Counted from the stretch's first letter, positions 9,570 to 20,938 are shown. The stretch: DNA of 64,000 nt from Tetrapyrgos nigripes (GCA_013368315.1 JAACJM010000259.1:50514-114513); one strand, 5' to 3'. Notes: generated from the letters alone by a model not told the origin. Made by a program: numbers and translations.

Positions 9570-12005
9570 ATTTGCTGATGTCAGTGATGTAGGTTTGGTC
9601 GCTTAACGGGGTCAAGGCATGCTTTGACCAAGCAGTCTTGAAATATGACTGGTACGTTGTAAGCTTCTTTGACTGACCCCTTCAATGCTCATCTTCAAGC
9701 TCGTTTGCTTTAGCCATCCAGGCAGGGACAACCTTGGTGCAGAGAATCCATACCAACTGATCAAGACGAGGGCGTATCAGATAATGTAGCCAGTGGTGCT
9801 TCAACTGTTTCCAAAAATTCTCAACACACATAGTTGTCCACAGGCATGAGATGTATTTTGTGGAAGACCGTGCCCACAGCAGCCACTTTGATGGGCTGTA
9901 CCACAACATCCACATATATCCCCACACCTCCGTCAAACCACGCGCCTTGCAGAACTGATACATTTCTGCCACAGCATGCTCCCAAATGCTCTTTGCTCCA
10001 TAAGTGCCACTTTGCTCAGGGAATGATGGATGTTGACAGAAATGTTTGGTGAAGATATGGAGGAGCTGCCATCGATGTGGAGCTGGGCAAAATACATAGT
10101 TCGGGTCCTTTGACTTGACTTCATTTTCTTCCAGCAGCCAGTCTGGACCATCCTCCTGGTCAACCTCAATCTCCTTATCTTGCGCAATACGTGACTGCAA
10201 GTCGTCACCAGTCATGTCATCTCCCAGCTCAGGCTCATCTCCAAGTTGATGAGGGAGGGTGGAATCTGTCATGGAAGACTGTGTGGGGATATTGAGAGGA
10301 ACCGGTTCAGGAGTTGAGTCAGGCTCTGAGGCAGGGTCAATGACTGGTGAGATTCTATCGCTCAGGGCTGGAATTTTGATGATGAGCTTCGGTATGACTG
10401 GAATGGGGACAGGCTGGACAACGCTGTTGAGCTGAACTGTAATGCGAGGGATGCATGTCTGTGCGACATAGTCTGGTTGAGAATTCTAGAATCATACAAG
10501 GTGAGAAACACTATATCAATATTAAATGTTTTCATACTCACCTGTACTCCAATGTGTTGACCTCTAGGAACAAAGTCCTTATCTATCCATGGGAACTCTG
10601 ACTGTGCCTGGTCTACGTTATATGGTGTGGGGGCACGACGTAGGATGGAAAGGTGAGTCTTCACTGCATGCTCAGCATGCCAATAACAAAGCTGATGTTT
10701 GGTTTCAGGGAACTCCTGTTGTAATGCATTTATCTCTGATGTGTCCTTGTCAGACAAGGTGATGATTGGTGTAAGACCGCCATTTCTCCTTGTGTGCTTG
10801 AGGAATGCTCATAGAAACTTCGCTTTAGTTCCTTGTATTGCACCAGCCTTGACACAGAGTAGAAGAAATCCAAGAGGCTGTCCAGATCTGTAAGTCTTGC
10901 CAAGCAAGGCATACAACTCAAAACGTCCAGTGTTCGTTTCCCCTGCAACATTGGTGAGTTTACTTTAGTGATTTATGGTAATAATATGAGTGCGCACACA
11001 CATGCTGAGTCCAGAGCAATCTTGCATATTCTTCTGGCCCATTGCTTAAGCATATCTGGAATGATGAAGGCAATGGCTGTCACACCTGGTTGCTCTGGCA
11101 GCAGCACTTGCTCAATGGTGTAATTACCCAGTTTACTGTCAGCACATTCCTCCAAAACCTTCTTGGCTGAGCCCACCTCATCATCCATTCTTCTGTACTG
11201 ACTGCTGTACTTCTCATGCCAGATACTGTAGACTGCTTTCCGTGTGAACATAGGTTGGGGTAGAGGCGCAAAACCTCAGCCCATAACTAAATTGTAGAGT
11301 AAGTCATTGTCCATATCTTTGTGGAAGGGTCTTACCTGACCAACTGTTTTCTCTGTGTTAGCAGCTTCGTCTATCATTTTTCTGATGTCCCCAGGAACTG
11401 AGACACAGCAATAGGGAACATGGTTGATACTGTGTGCAATTCTCACTAGAGCGTCCTCACAATGATCATCCAACGTAGTGTGGACCCAGCCTTCGCAATC
11501 GAAACTCTTCATTGAGAATTTGTCTCTACTTTCTTGGGTTTTCACTGGCAGTCACATAACTGTGCACAGTAGTAATCATGACAGTCACTTTGTTTGTCCT
11601 TGTGTGTATGTACCCTATGATGCCTGCCAAAAGGGGCTCTTAGCTTAAGTCAAACTGATTGTTATGGGGTACGCACACAAATTGGTATCCAGTAGCATTT
11701 GCAACACTCCCAGCAATAACATCTGCTCTTCTCCTTCTAAGCCAACTCCAAGACCCACGATATTCATGTGTACCTCCAATGAAATGGGGCCGCTTTGCCA
11801 AGTAGCCAGTAGCATTGAAAAGTCATCCATACTCACAAGCTCCAAAGGGCTATCAATGCGAAGCTTGTGTGGTTTGGGGGCATCTACAAGGACCTTGTCT
11901 TTCTTCTTTCTGTTCTCTTTGTTGCCTTGTTCGTTTGCCTTTTTTTTCTCTGTGCATTCCATGCATTGTGTGGTACGCTCCTTGTCATGTTTTTTGCCTT
12001 TTATC

Positions 12006-12868
12006 CAAGGGGTGTGCAGGACCTTATTGCCATATATCACCTTGATTTGCAGTCATAAGCCCTCCCTCCCTACTAAAAAGGGAAATTTCCCATGCTATTT
12101 TACTCACATGAAAGCACAGGACTGCGTGTTGATGACATGTCACTTCTCTTCCTACAACCGCCAACTTCTAGCTTTTTCTAGCTTTGCAATATGCTGGAGG
12201 GCATGGGGAAGAATCAGAGCCATGGTCTGGGTCCAGGGAATCAACATGTGGTATTGGAAGACGTGAAGGGCCAGGAACAGATGTGATGGTTTTTTTGGGT
12301 AAAGCCTTTGAGAAGAACGAAGTGATAGTCTTCCAAACAGGTACATCATTAGACTTGTGGCTTTTACTTTGAAGGTGGTAGCCCCAATTTGTTTCACCTC
12401 TAAATCCAATTCAAATCCTATCTTGATGTCCACTTTGCATATCTCGCAGTAGCAGATGCTTTCTGCTGTAAAATTGGACTAAAGGGAGAAATTAAGTATG
12501 CAATATCCAGAAAGGAATTATAAGCATGCACAGAGGGAGCCCCTTTCTTTCCCTTTCCCATGTATACAATTTTGTGCGTCCAAAATGAATGGGGATGTGA
12601 AAAAAAATTTTAGTCCACATGCAAGCCATGTGGAGCTGTGGTCAGCTGGCCTTTGACCTTCTTGATTTGGTGTATTGGCTGGCTTCCACATGCCCTAGGC
12701 ACATCTATGTTGTAAGAAGGTTGAATTGAGCATTTCTGAGCTATGGCAAGTTCTACAGACCATTTCTGGGGTACTAGGACTAACTTTGTCATTCTCAGTC
12801 ATAAGGACCTCTTGACCCCCCCTCCCCCCCAAGGTGATATACGGCAATTACATTTTGAACACCCCTTG
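12006..12868. mobile_element. hAT-type MITE 2 (CAAGGGG family)
   Basis: 863 bp. The ends are inverted copies of about 39 bp (CAAGGGGTGT...TATATCACCTTG), flanked by a perfect 8-bp duplication CTTTTATC at 11998-12005 and 12869-12876. Removing the element and one duplication joins FPLKIK to GKKHDKERTTQC in the MULE transposase without a frameshift. The open frames inside it are therefore not part of the transposase; none is recognisable. Confidence 0.88.
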
Positions 12869-13129
12869 CTTTTATCTTGAGAGGAAAGTGAGTAGGAGGA
12901 AACTTGTTCTTGCACCTTCCACATTTGGACTTGCCATCAGCATCAGTAAAGCATTTGGGACATTCACAGCTCAGGGCCATTTGAAATAGAAAATTCTTTT
13001 GACATGTTGGCATAAGGACCACGTGATGGCATTCTCTGTGTAAAATTAATTGCCTGTGTCAGGATGCGAAATGTCAGAAATGACATTGTATCAGAATTCG
13101 ACAGCCTGAATTGGCTGACTTGTAGTTGT

Positions 13130-13286
13130 AGAAGTGTACATAAGGCTACATAGATGGAGTGAAGGCTGCGAAAGGACTTGCAAAAATCTGACATGACATT
13201 GCTTATGTCATTCTTTGTACTTAGTTGACAACAGCTTGTGTTGGATCGAAAAGTGGTGAGCGAATTGCATTTAGTGGGGCACAGAC
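13130..13286 (-). repeat. Right TIR of the MULE, inner part
   Basis: Inverted copy of 5281-5430 (GAGCGAATTGCATTTAGT in this orientation). The outer part of the same TIR continues at 17924-17963 after the hAT insertion. Confidence 0.8.
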
Positions 13287-13534
13287 TAGGGTTGCGGGAA
13301 AAACTCCCCTCAAGTTTTTGCCCAGTTCGGAACAGGGGAGGTGGCCAGGGGGGATTGTTCCAAACCGTTCGGAACTTCATGTGATCAAAAAAACGTGATT
13401 TTTCAGAAAATTTTCGCTGGCATTCGCTTGCTCACCCAAGGACCTGCCAACTGTGCTAGACTACGTATTAGTATAGCATTTTAGCAGAGTTATCTAGGTA
13501 AATGATATTACTGGCATACTAGGGTCAGATCTGA

Positions 13535-16481
13535 CTACACTGCTGTTAGAATAGAAAAGTCGTTATCCTGGCCTGAAGCAGAGGGAACAGTCACCATTTG
13601 GGAATGGGAAGCTGTTGGTCTGGTGGCGGGTTTCACTGTTGAAGACTCATCCTCTGCAAATACCACCCACAAGATATCTGAGTCAACATTGATAAATTTC
13701 GCTCCAGATAAAAGTGATGAGGTGTTTTTAGTGGCAGCTGAGCTCATCTCTTCCTCATTGTTTCCCTCTGGTTCTTCATCATCCAATAGCCAGGTATCAT
13801 CTTCCTCTATGGGTGTCTTCTCACTGCCATCTACCTTCTTGACATCTTCAGTGCCTTGTCTGATGCCTTCCCACCATAGACCTTGTGCTTGACATCACTG
13901 GGTGAACCATATTGGACAGAGCATCACGACGCTGCAACCTATTAGAATCAATGAATGGACAAAAATACATAACAAGACATACAATTTGCTCCTCTTGACG
14001 ATTAAATTGGTAAACCATTGTCTTGCCCCCCATTGTTTCAATAGACATGCGGTTGCAGTTGGCTGGCGTAAAAGCTGTAAATGTGGACCCGGTTTGCTCA
14101 TCAGCCATGGAATTGATGCGTATAGTGTAGAGTTTGATGGCGAGATGCTAGATTGTAATTCATTAGTATTGAGTCAATATATGAAAAAGAAAAAAACACA
14201 TACAGGGAGAATGACTGACGTGCCATCATTAGTGAGAGAATTTCTCCACCAAATAATGGTTTCCTCCATTGATGCATCACGAGGGAACAGGTTGTCGAAA
14301 GGGTATTGGCCCCATGAGTAAGCCTTGAGCTCGTTTGAGAGTTGAGTAAAGAGGTCTTGTGCATGGCCTTGCCACATTGTAAACTCCTTCTGCTGATCAT
14401 ATTGGGCTTCATTACTGGCGAGTTCAGCAAGATATTTGAATACAAAACAGTAGAGCCAGGGATGGTGAATCCCTATCTCTTCCAAGCGAGTTATAGCAGT
14501 AGAGTCAGTGGGAGTCAGAGGGTTAACATCGTTGTCTTTGAGAAGGTCCAAGGAAAGATAACCTAAGTAAATGTATCAACATAAAGAAGTACAACGAAAG
14601 AATAAAAAGCGCACCTGTGTTTAGGTACACAGTGACAAGATACACCCCATTGTATAACCTTCCACCAGGAGTGAAGAGCTGGGCAGTACGTTGGTTCAAG
14701 ATATCGAGGATGTCATCTTACACCTCCTGTGGGTAACCATAATCAGTGTCCGTGATAGTCCGTTCAACTGCAAAACATACAGCATGCCAAAAGACAAAGA
14801 CATCAGCTGCATTTGCATGATTTGACTCCAAGCATGCCAATGCTTTTGCAATTGGGAGGCCAACTGCAACAAGTCATTCCAGATCGTCTTTGAACTTGTG
14901 TGCTTTCAGCTTATGATTCGCTGGCTGGAAGTATTCCTTGTACTCCTGTACAAAATATCAGTGAAAGGAGTATCGCATAACCAAATATAATACACACAAA
15001 GTCTAAATTCTGAGGGGTGGAAAACACTTGCTGGAGAGCTGGGAGTGTCCTGTGTACCGAAATAGCAGACAGGGTAAGAGTCACAAAATGAGTCTTTCCA
15101 GTAGCTTCCAGACCAGGTCCAGTTTGCTTTTGGTGTCTTGCAACCTTTAGAGCAGACTTGGCAGGGTGAGACTTTGAAAAGGTCTTGAGGGAACTACGAA
15201 TAATCTTGATGGGCTGTAAAGAATGAGTATTTGTGATGAAAGTGATCGACTTCACTCACCACATCAAAGAACTTGAGTTTGACAATATCTTTGCTAGTAT
15301 TGTTCAGATGGTGGCATATGTTGGGAAGTCTTGATGCAGTAGCTGTTGAGCAAGTAGTGTGTTTCCTGTGTTATCGCTACAGGCAGCGCAAAAACGCTCA
15401 GAACCAATCTTCTCGATCCACTGCAAAATCAGCATTAGTAAGCAATATACCAAATTTGGAAATGCCAGCTCACAGCTTTGACCAAGCCTCTAATCCACTG
15501 CACTGTGTGTGTGTCATCCATCATGTACCTCACTTCCAACAAGTAGACATGCCTTTTCATGTTTGAAATGTGAATGGTGAAATAGGCCTCATCATTCTTG
15601 GTACCACCGTCAAACGAAGTTGTCAAATTTTGTTCATCCCCAAGTCGTCCGAGTACAGTTTTCAAGATTGCTACTTCTTGAGCAGGAATCAAGATTTCGT
15701 CAAGTCGTGTATGTGTTGGGATCTTGTATGTGTGATCAGCAAGAATAAAGGCTTGACAGAAAGATGGGGACTCAGTTTGGGTAGAAGGAAGGGCTGCAAA
15801 GTGTATGATGAGCTTGTTGCCTATCATTGCATGCTGCTGCTCTCAATCAAGCTTTCTAGCTCCCTCCATCCAGTCATCCATTATTGGATTTGGGTCTATC
15901 TTCACTTTCTTTGGCTTGGGTCCTCTCGTCTCTTTTTCCTGCTTCCCATCTAACAATTGCTCTACCACAGTTGATGGTGCCTTCAAAAAAAGGATCTCAT
16001 CCGCCTTCTCCTTCAAATCCTGTGAGATAAATATGCATTTGGTAGCATGTTTGATTGCCCAGGTCAATGAATGCTTGGACCAGCTGGTTTGGCATTGCTC
16101 TGCCATACATTTCCAATGTATTTTGTTGGGTGTCTGTAGGCGATGACAGTGTTGAAGTAGCTGGTCCAGTACCTGGTTTTTGGGAGCCCCAGGCAAAAGG
16201 ACAATGAGATCCCCTCCAACTGACTCCTTGTTCTCGTCATCGGTATCAGAGGCCCAATTGTCAACAGCGGTACTGGGGTTGCTCTCTTCAGTAGTTTGTG
16301 ATCGTTTCTTGTTTGGCTTGGTGACTTGGAAGATGGGAGCTATAGGTGCTGGAACATCTGGTTTGGGTGGGGTTCATTTGGAGGCTGATGGCCACATTAT
16401 TGAAGTTGTCTGTGTATGAGGAGGAGGAGTTTTAGGAAGTATGGGATGTACTGTTGGTGGTGGTCTCAGCTTCTGATCACT
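13535..16481 (-). pseudogene. hAT transposase with BED zinc finger, degenerate
   Basis: Minus-strand order: a Pro-rich and basic N-terminal region (16480-16200), a BED-like finger (HWKCMAEQC...HATKC, about 16120-16030), the first catalytic Asp in LTTSFDGGTKNDEAYF (about 15610), the second Asp in CAACSDNTGNTLLAQQLL (about 15370), DVFVFWHAVCFAVE (about 14800), and the C-terminal dimerisation region WWRNSLTNDGT plus LAIKLYTIRINSMADEQTG. The last two are joined by removing a GTATGT..ATCTAG intron around 14220-14167. An acidic tail (MDDEEPEGNNEEE) ends at 13535. Stops: TGA at 16376-16374, a TGA and a TAA in the 14640-14930 block, and a frame slip near 15300. The product would act in the nucleus at hAT TIRs. 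Confidence 0.82.
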
Positions 16482-17661
16482 CTACAAAAGGTAATATTAG
16501 TTTTCTGGCTGACAAACCTTTTTTAAGATCAGCTTCAAGACCTTTTTGTAGGTGGTACGTCTCAAGCCAGCTATGCTCTTGTTGGTGTATAACGGGTATA
16601 TTTCAGGAGCAAGATGATGACTGATGGTGTTGACACAATACAGTCCACAGGAGTCAGTGTTGTTCTGGAGTCCAGCAGGTAAGCCATTCTCTTTATATTT
16701 GAAATCAGTGTTTGGAAATGGCTGAGCCAGAAACCAATGAACAGCCTCTAATAGCTCTGGTGCAACCTGACCACAACTCGAGTCTCCATGTGAGAAGAAT
16801 TTCTCCTCGACATTAACAGCCACTGCCCCCCAATGGTTTCCCTTTATGTCTGCTGTAGGTAGCACAGTCTCCATGAAGGCCTGGAGACAGACATGCTTCT
16901 GGACACCATCTCTGAGCTGGTTTCGGACAATGTCGAGATTACGATTGGGGTGGTAAGAGTTGTCATTCTTGCAGCGATAAGCAGCCACTAATGTGTTGGT
17001 CCAGTAGACATTTTCAATGGGGAATTCCAGCTGGAGTTCATCGTTTAGGACTGTGAGCATCTGATTGATGTTTTTGGCATTGAGCCATTCGTCTTGGAGG
17101 AATTGGGAGAGGTCAAGAGGGCAACCAAGAGCTTGGGGAAACTCTAGTTGCCATGGAAGGGGGTCCAGCATTTCAACTTCACAGCCAACATAACCATTGC
17201 TCTTGAACCATTCTAGGGCCTCTTTCCATGCTGTGTGGTGTTTTTGGATCATATACACCCACAGCCAATAGGTGAGCACCCAACTTCATGGGGACTGGGG
17301 AGCCAGTAAAGCTGGGAAGGTGGTACAGAAAGGTCTGATAGTCTTCAGCTAGTGCATGGATGCTTTGCTGGTGGAGCTCGTTGACCTTGCTGAGCGTCGG
17401 CATTGGACAGTTGTTTCTAAGGAATATGGTTTGGTCAGGGGATTGAATGGGGCTCAGTAGTTTTGTAAAGATAGTGTTATCCTTTGGCCATTTAACTGGA
17501 AGATTTTTTGCATTGAAAGTGGCAAGTGTCAGGCATGATGTGTTATGATTGGTAATGAGGCTGTGGTCTGAAATGGGAAGAAGCTTTCTGATAATAGCAT
17601 CTGGGATTGATAGGGCAGACTGGGCAGTAGAGGGTGGGCTGCAAGGCAGGGGTTCTGACAT
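16482..17661 (-). pseudogene. Ulp1-like (C48) cysteine peptidase domain inside the hAT element
   Basis: The N-terminal part starts at ATG 17661 (MSEPLPCSPPSTAQ) and passes near 17280 into a second frame (LTYWLWVYMIQKHHTAWKEALEWF). This implies a one-base frameshift or a short intron. The peptidase triad is visible in the second part: His in IKGNHWGAVAVNV, Asp in SHGDSS and Cys in NTDSCGLYCVNTISHHL. Ulp1/SENP proteases process or remove SUMO; similar domains occur in several plant and fungal transposons. The reading frame ends at a TAA at 16499-16497. A 36-nt GTTTGT..TTTGTAG segment with an ACTAAT branch-like motif (16517-16482) would instead splice it in frame to the transposase N-terminus (LILKK to SDQKLRPPP). 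Confidence 0.8.
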
Positions 17662-17915
17662 GGGAAGTCACCGTATGCTGAAGAAAAATTTAAAATTTCA
17701 AATGTACAGCTCCATTACAGTATTGGGATTTAGATAGTCCACTCGAACAAGTCTGAGTGCCTGTACTAAGTACCTTCCTTTTACCCACCCTCTAGCTGAC
17801 TGAACACCCTTCCCGGCACCCTCGTTGGGACCTCTGTTTGGAACCATCACGTGACCGGTTATTTACTGGTGAAAAATGTTTTGGGAAAAAACTCCAACTT
17901 TTTCCTGCAACCCTA

Positions 17916-17963
17916 GCGCAGACCATATTTGCCTGCCATTTTTGTGGACTCTTACAGCACTTT
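17916..17963 (-). repeat. Right TIR of the MULE, outer tip
   Basis: The 8-bp hAT duplication, then CATATTTGCCTGCCATTTTTG and CTTACAGCACTTT: the inverted match of 5209-5250. Similarity stops at 17963, marking the outer edge of the MULE. Confidence 0.75.
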
Positions 17964-18660
17964 GCAGGGGGCTGGGGTGACCTGCCGTGACCTGGGTCAC
18001 CCCTGCGTGTGGCAGCCGGCAATCAATCGGCAAGAGACCGATGGTGTCATTCTGTCACCTGACCACCTGACTCCGGAGTTTCTGACCCACCCATGCCCTC
18101 TGGACTCAAGACAGCTGGACGTTGTCCACCTCTCTTGGTTGGGTGTGTGAGTTGCTTTTTCAGTCCTGAACTTTTTTCTTCTTCTTAACTGAACTTCCTT
18201 GCCCAGACGAGAATGGGGTCTACACCCCAGCAACAACAAAGAATGGTGTGCATCCAAGGTAGGGGTAGGTGCTGGATGATAGAGGTGGCCTAGCAGTGAT
18301 TGTGCTGATGATCTGAGGAAATATGGAATGATCTCCCCCCTGCTCTGTACATTTGATCCTTTCTCACATTGTATTACTGCTCCGAATGACTATCACCTGC
18401 CAGCAATGACAAAGAACAGTGTAAATCCAAGGTAGGTGATGGATAGAGGCGGCCTGGTAGCAGTTGTGCTGAAGATTACAGGGAATGAAATTGAAGCCCC
18501 CAGTCTGTACGTTTTGATCTTTGGTCCCATTATTTTTTACTACTACTTTGAATATACGACGCTTTGCTGGTCCATTTAGGTGGTTAGATCCTTCAGTCAT
18601 GAGATGGAAAAGTCAGGGTATGTTGAAGCTATGTGCTCCTTTGCCAATCTACCTCAACAG
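17964..18660. other. Non-coding region with a degenerate direct duplication
   Basis: Two related blocks of about 150-170 bp (about 18227-18375 and 18398-18541) share CCAGCAA.GACAAAGAA, AATCCAAGGTAGG, GATGGATAGAGG and TGTAC.TTTGATC. No coding signal is convincing. A short open frame at 17929-18150 lacks any recognisable motif. Confidence 0.45.
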
Positions 18661-18671
18661 TCAAGTGGCTC

Positions 18672-19080
18672 TTCATGAAACTGAGTGTTTCATTGAAGAT
18701 TATGAGCTGCTTGGAAAAAACATTCTATTGAAGGTATTAGAATGTTTTATCAAAGATCCCTTGAGGTAGTCTTGAAAACATTCTACTGAAGGTATGATAC
18801 TTTTTCATAGAAATTCCTTCTAGGTGAGTCTTGAAAATGTTCTGTTAAGGCATAAGACTGTTTCATAGAAGATTGTTTGAGGTGAGTCTTGAAAATGTTC
18901 TACTGAAGGTATAAGACTGTTCCATAGAAGATCCTTCAAGGTAAGGCTTGAAAACATTCTACTGAAGGTATGATACTCTTTCATTGTAGATTCTTTACAA
19001 TAAGTCTTTGAGTACATTCTACTGAAGGTATGACCATGTTTCATTGAAGATTCTTTGAGTTGAAGGTTGATAATCTTCTA
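18672..19080 (+). repeat. 58-60 bp minisatellite, about six units
   Basis: The anchor GAAGGTATGA recurs at 18730, 18788, 18846 (variant), 18905, 18964 and 19024. Each unit reads roughly GGTGAGTCTTGAAAATGTTC, then TACTGAAGGTATAAGAC, then TGTTTCATAGAAGATTC. Two more units lie at about 19290-19400. The recurrent GGTGAGT and AAGGTATG strings resemble 5' splice sites, but no open frame spans the array. Confidence 0.8.
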
Positions 19081-19139
19081 TGGAAGATATTTTTTGGTTC
19101 AAATTAAACATTTTAGAATTGTAGCTCACACTTACACAA

Positions 19140-19850
19140 TTTTCTGACTAGGGATAGGGCTCTTAGGGTGTGTACCTTGATGCCAGAATTGAGCTTGACC
19201 CTGCAGGTGCTGCTGTACTGATTCAGGACTCAGGAAGCATTTTGCAGGGCTTAGAAAATTCTTCATTGAAGTGGTAAGTCAAAAGTAAGTCTTGAAAGCA
19301 TTCTAATGAAGATATCAAATGTTTCATCGAAGATTCTCTCAGGTGAGTATTGAAAAAATTCTGTTGAAGGTATGATATGCTTTGTTGAAGATTATTGGAG
19401 GGTTGATATTTTTCTGTGGAAGACTTTTTTTGTTCAGTTGAACATTTTTGACCGTTGCTCATTTTTTTGACTCAGGAACAACTTTGCAGGACTGCTAAGG
19501 TGCGTACCTGGATGCCACAATTGAGTTTGACCTTACTGGAGCTGCCATGCTGATTCAGGACTTGGGAATAATTTCACAGAACTGTTTAGGTAGGTACCTC
19601 ACTGCCAGAACTGAGTTCGAGCTCACTGATGCTACCATGCTGATTCAGGACTTACTACTAAGGAATGATTATGCAAGATGCTTTGGAGGTGCATACTCGC
19701 TGCCATATATGGGCTTGATATTGTACTGACGCTACTGTGCGATTTCACGGCTCAGAATTAATTTTGCCAGACTGATTAGGTGCATACCTGACTATCAGAA
19801 CAAATTTTGACCTCACTGACCCCACTGTGCTTATTCACCTAGTTCAAGTC
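19140..19850 (+). repeat. Degenerate repeats of about 100 bp
   Basis: Four related blocks (about 19155-19255, 19495-19590, 19590-19690, 19755-19840) share GTACCT..TGCCA.AATTGAG, TTGACC..ACTG and TGCTGATTCAGGACT. Minisatellite units interrupt them at 19280-19430. No gene was recognised. Confidence 0.55.
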
Positions 19851-19856
19851 CCGAAC

Positions 19857-20938
19857 CCTTGTTCCCCATAAACCCTTCACCTGATCCATCAGAACCAGAC
19901 AATTCAGTTATGGCCGATGTAGCACCTAATGACTCCAACAGTACTTCTGAACGAGGAAGGAAACCTGATGCCTTTACTGGAGAACACAACAAAGCTAAAC
20001 AATGGCTAGCTTTGTTCAATAATTACCTGTGTATGAACAAAGCTAGATATGCCACTGAAGAGAGTCAGGTGTTGTTGTTCCTATTGTTCTTCACAGGAGA
20101 AAAAGGAGGAGACTGGGCAGCACAACAACTTACAGAACATGAAGAGATTACACCAGCATAAAGGTGATGGATTACCCTGAAACAGATTTGAGATAGGTTT
20201 AAGAAGGACTTCAAAGCTCTCACAGCAGACAATGTAGTGAGAACCAAGATCAAGACTGCTAGGATGAAAGGGACAGACATCAGTAGTTATAATAGCATCT
20301 TTGATATGTATAGGGAAGAGTCTGACTTTAATGAGATGGCATTGTTGGAGGTTTATAAAGATGGGTTGCCTTTGAAACTTCACGAGTCTGTGGAGCACAC
20401 CTATCTGAAATGGAAGGATTTTGACGAGTACAAGGAGAGAGCTGTAAAACTTCATTTGGAATGGTTGAAGGAACAAGAGAGGTCCAGGCATTGGAAGTCT
20501 TCCTCTATGTCAGGGGCAAGTCCAGGTCCTTCTCAGGGAAGAACAGTAGCTAGTGTCAACACACTTATGAATATGGGGCCAGGTGCACAATCGTCCTTTA
20601 CTCCTTTGCCTAAGCTGACACCTGAAGAAAGGGACTGACTTCACAAAGTAGGAGCATGCTTTGCATGTAGACAACCAGGTCATATGAATAACGAATACCT
20701 GGTTTTCCCAAACATCCTGAGACCTTCTATGCCTCAGAATACCCTGTGTACTTTGTTCCCTCATGCTGTTCAAACAGCTGAAACTTCAGCTTCAATTTCA
20801 TCACCATCATCATCTAGTCTGCCACCTGTAACTGTAGCTCAAACATCATTAAGGATATTTCAGATATGGTCAACTGGGTCAAGGGTTTGGAAGGAGAAGA
20901 AAAAGAGCAAGCCTCTGTATATTTGAAGGATGTTATGC
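19857..20938 (+). pseudogene. gypsy 1 gag
   Basis: Gag begins near 19859 (MFPINPSPDPSEPDN) and includes the capsid-like stretch GEHNKAKQWLALFNNYLCMN. After a stop at 20159-20161 it resumes in KKDFKALTADNVVRTKIK..MKGTDISSYNSIFDMYREESDF. The zinc knuckle near 20650-20690 reads CFACRQPGHMNNEY: the last Cys of the CCHC motif is Tyr, whereas gypsy 2 keeps CFACRQTGHMSNEC. Stops and frame breaks make it non-functional. Gag would package the RNA in particles. Confidence 0.8.

Larger units (their letters stand above)
6000..13022 (-). pseudogene. MULE transposase (DDE, SWIM zinc finger), interrupted
   Basis: Read on the minus strand: an N-terminal zinc motif (CPKC...CGRC near 12920, then CMEC near 11970); the conserved block MKSFDCEGWVHTTL at about 11490; the DDE core with first Asp in ALDSA (about 11010), second Asp in LSDKDTSEINAL with CYWH (about 10740-10680), and Glu in VENFWKQLKHHWLHYL (about 9810); LTTYQSYFKTAW; and a SWIM finger CNCSQQKYDTHCLCKH (about 6680-6730). 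GT..AG introns fit near 10945-10995 and 10497-10552. It is broken by in-frame TGA codons at 10811-10809 and 9684-9682, by an apparent frameshift near 6230 and by two insertions. The remaining frame is otherwise open. Such transposases act in the nucleus on MULE TIRs; this copy cannot give a full product. Confidence 0.85.
13287..17915 (-). mobile_element. hAT element carrying a Ulp1-like peptidase
   Basis: 4629 bp. The ends TAGGGTTGCGGGAAAAA (13287) and the inverse TTTTTCCTGCAACCCTA (to 17915) match the usual hAT terminus. Flanks GCACAGAC (13279-13286) and GCGCAGAC (17916-17923) form an 8-bp duplication with one mismatch. Removing the element restores the MULE TIR. All recognisable coding runs on the minus strand: Ulp1-like peptidase, Pro-rich linker, BED finger, hAT transposase. 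Several in-frame stops indicate that it is no longer active. Confidence 0.87.
5209..17963 (-). mobile_element. Mutator-like element (MULE) carrying nested insertions
   Basis: Bounded by inverted repeats of about 210 bp and containing a MULE transposase on the minus strand. Without its guests (5603-5991, 6738-9569, 12006-12868, 13287-17915 and their duplications) the element would be about 4 kb. No 9-bp target duplication was recognised, because the left end abuts element X. Premature stops and insertions make it inactive. The flanks of the guest elements read as uninterrupted transposase sequence, which proves the order of insertion. Confidence 0.8.

Noticed and set aside
11664..12266. A 200-codon plus-strand open frame with hydrophobic stretches
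   Set aside because: It is antisense to the MULE transposase N-terminal exon and runs across the border of the MITE at 12006, so it cannot be an old gene.
12152..12433. A minus-strand open frame within the MULE region
   Set aside because: It is wholly inside MITE 2. The transposase frame is restored only when the MITE is removed.
17929..18257. Overlapping open frames on both strands just outside the MULE
   Set aside because: Short, with no recognisable motif or splice structure, and bordered by degenerate repeats.
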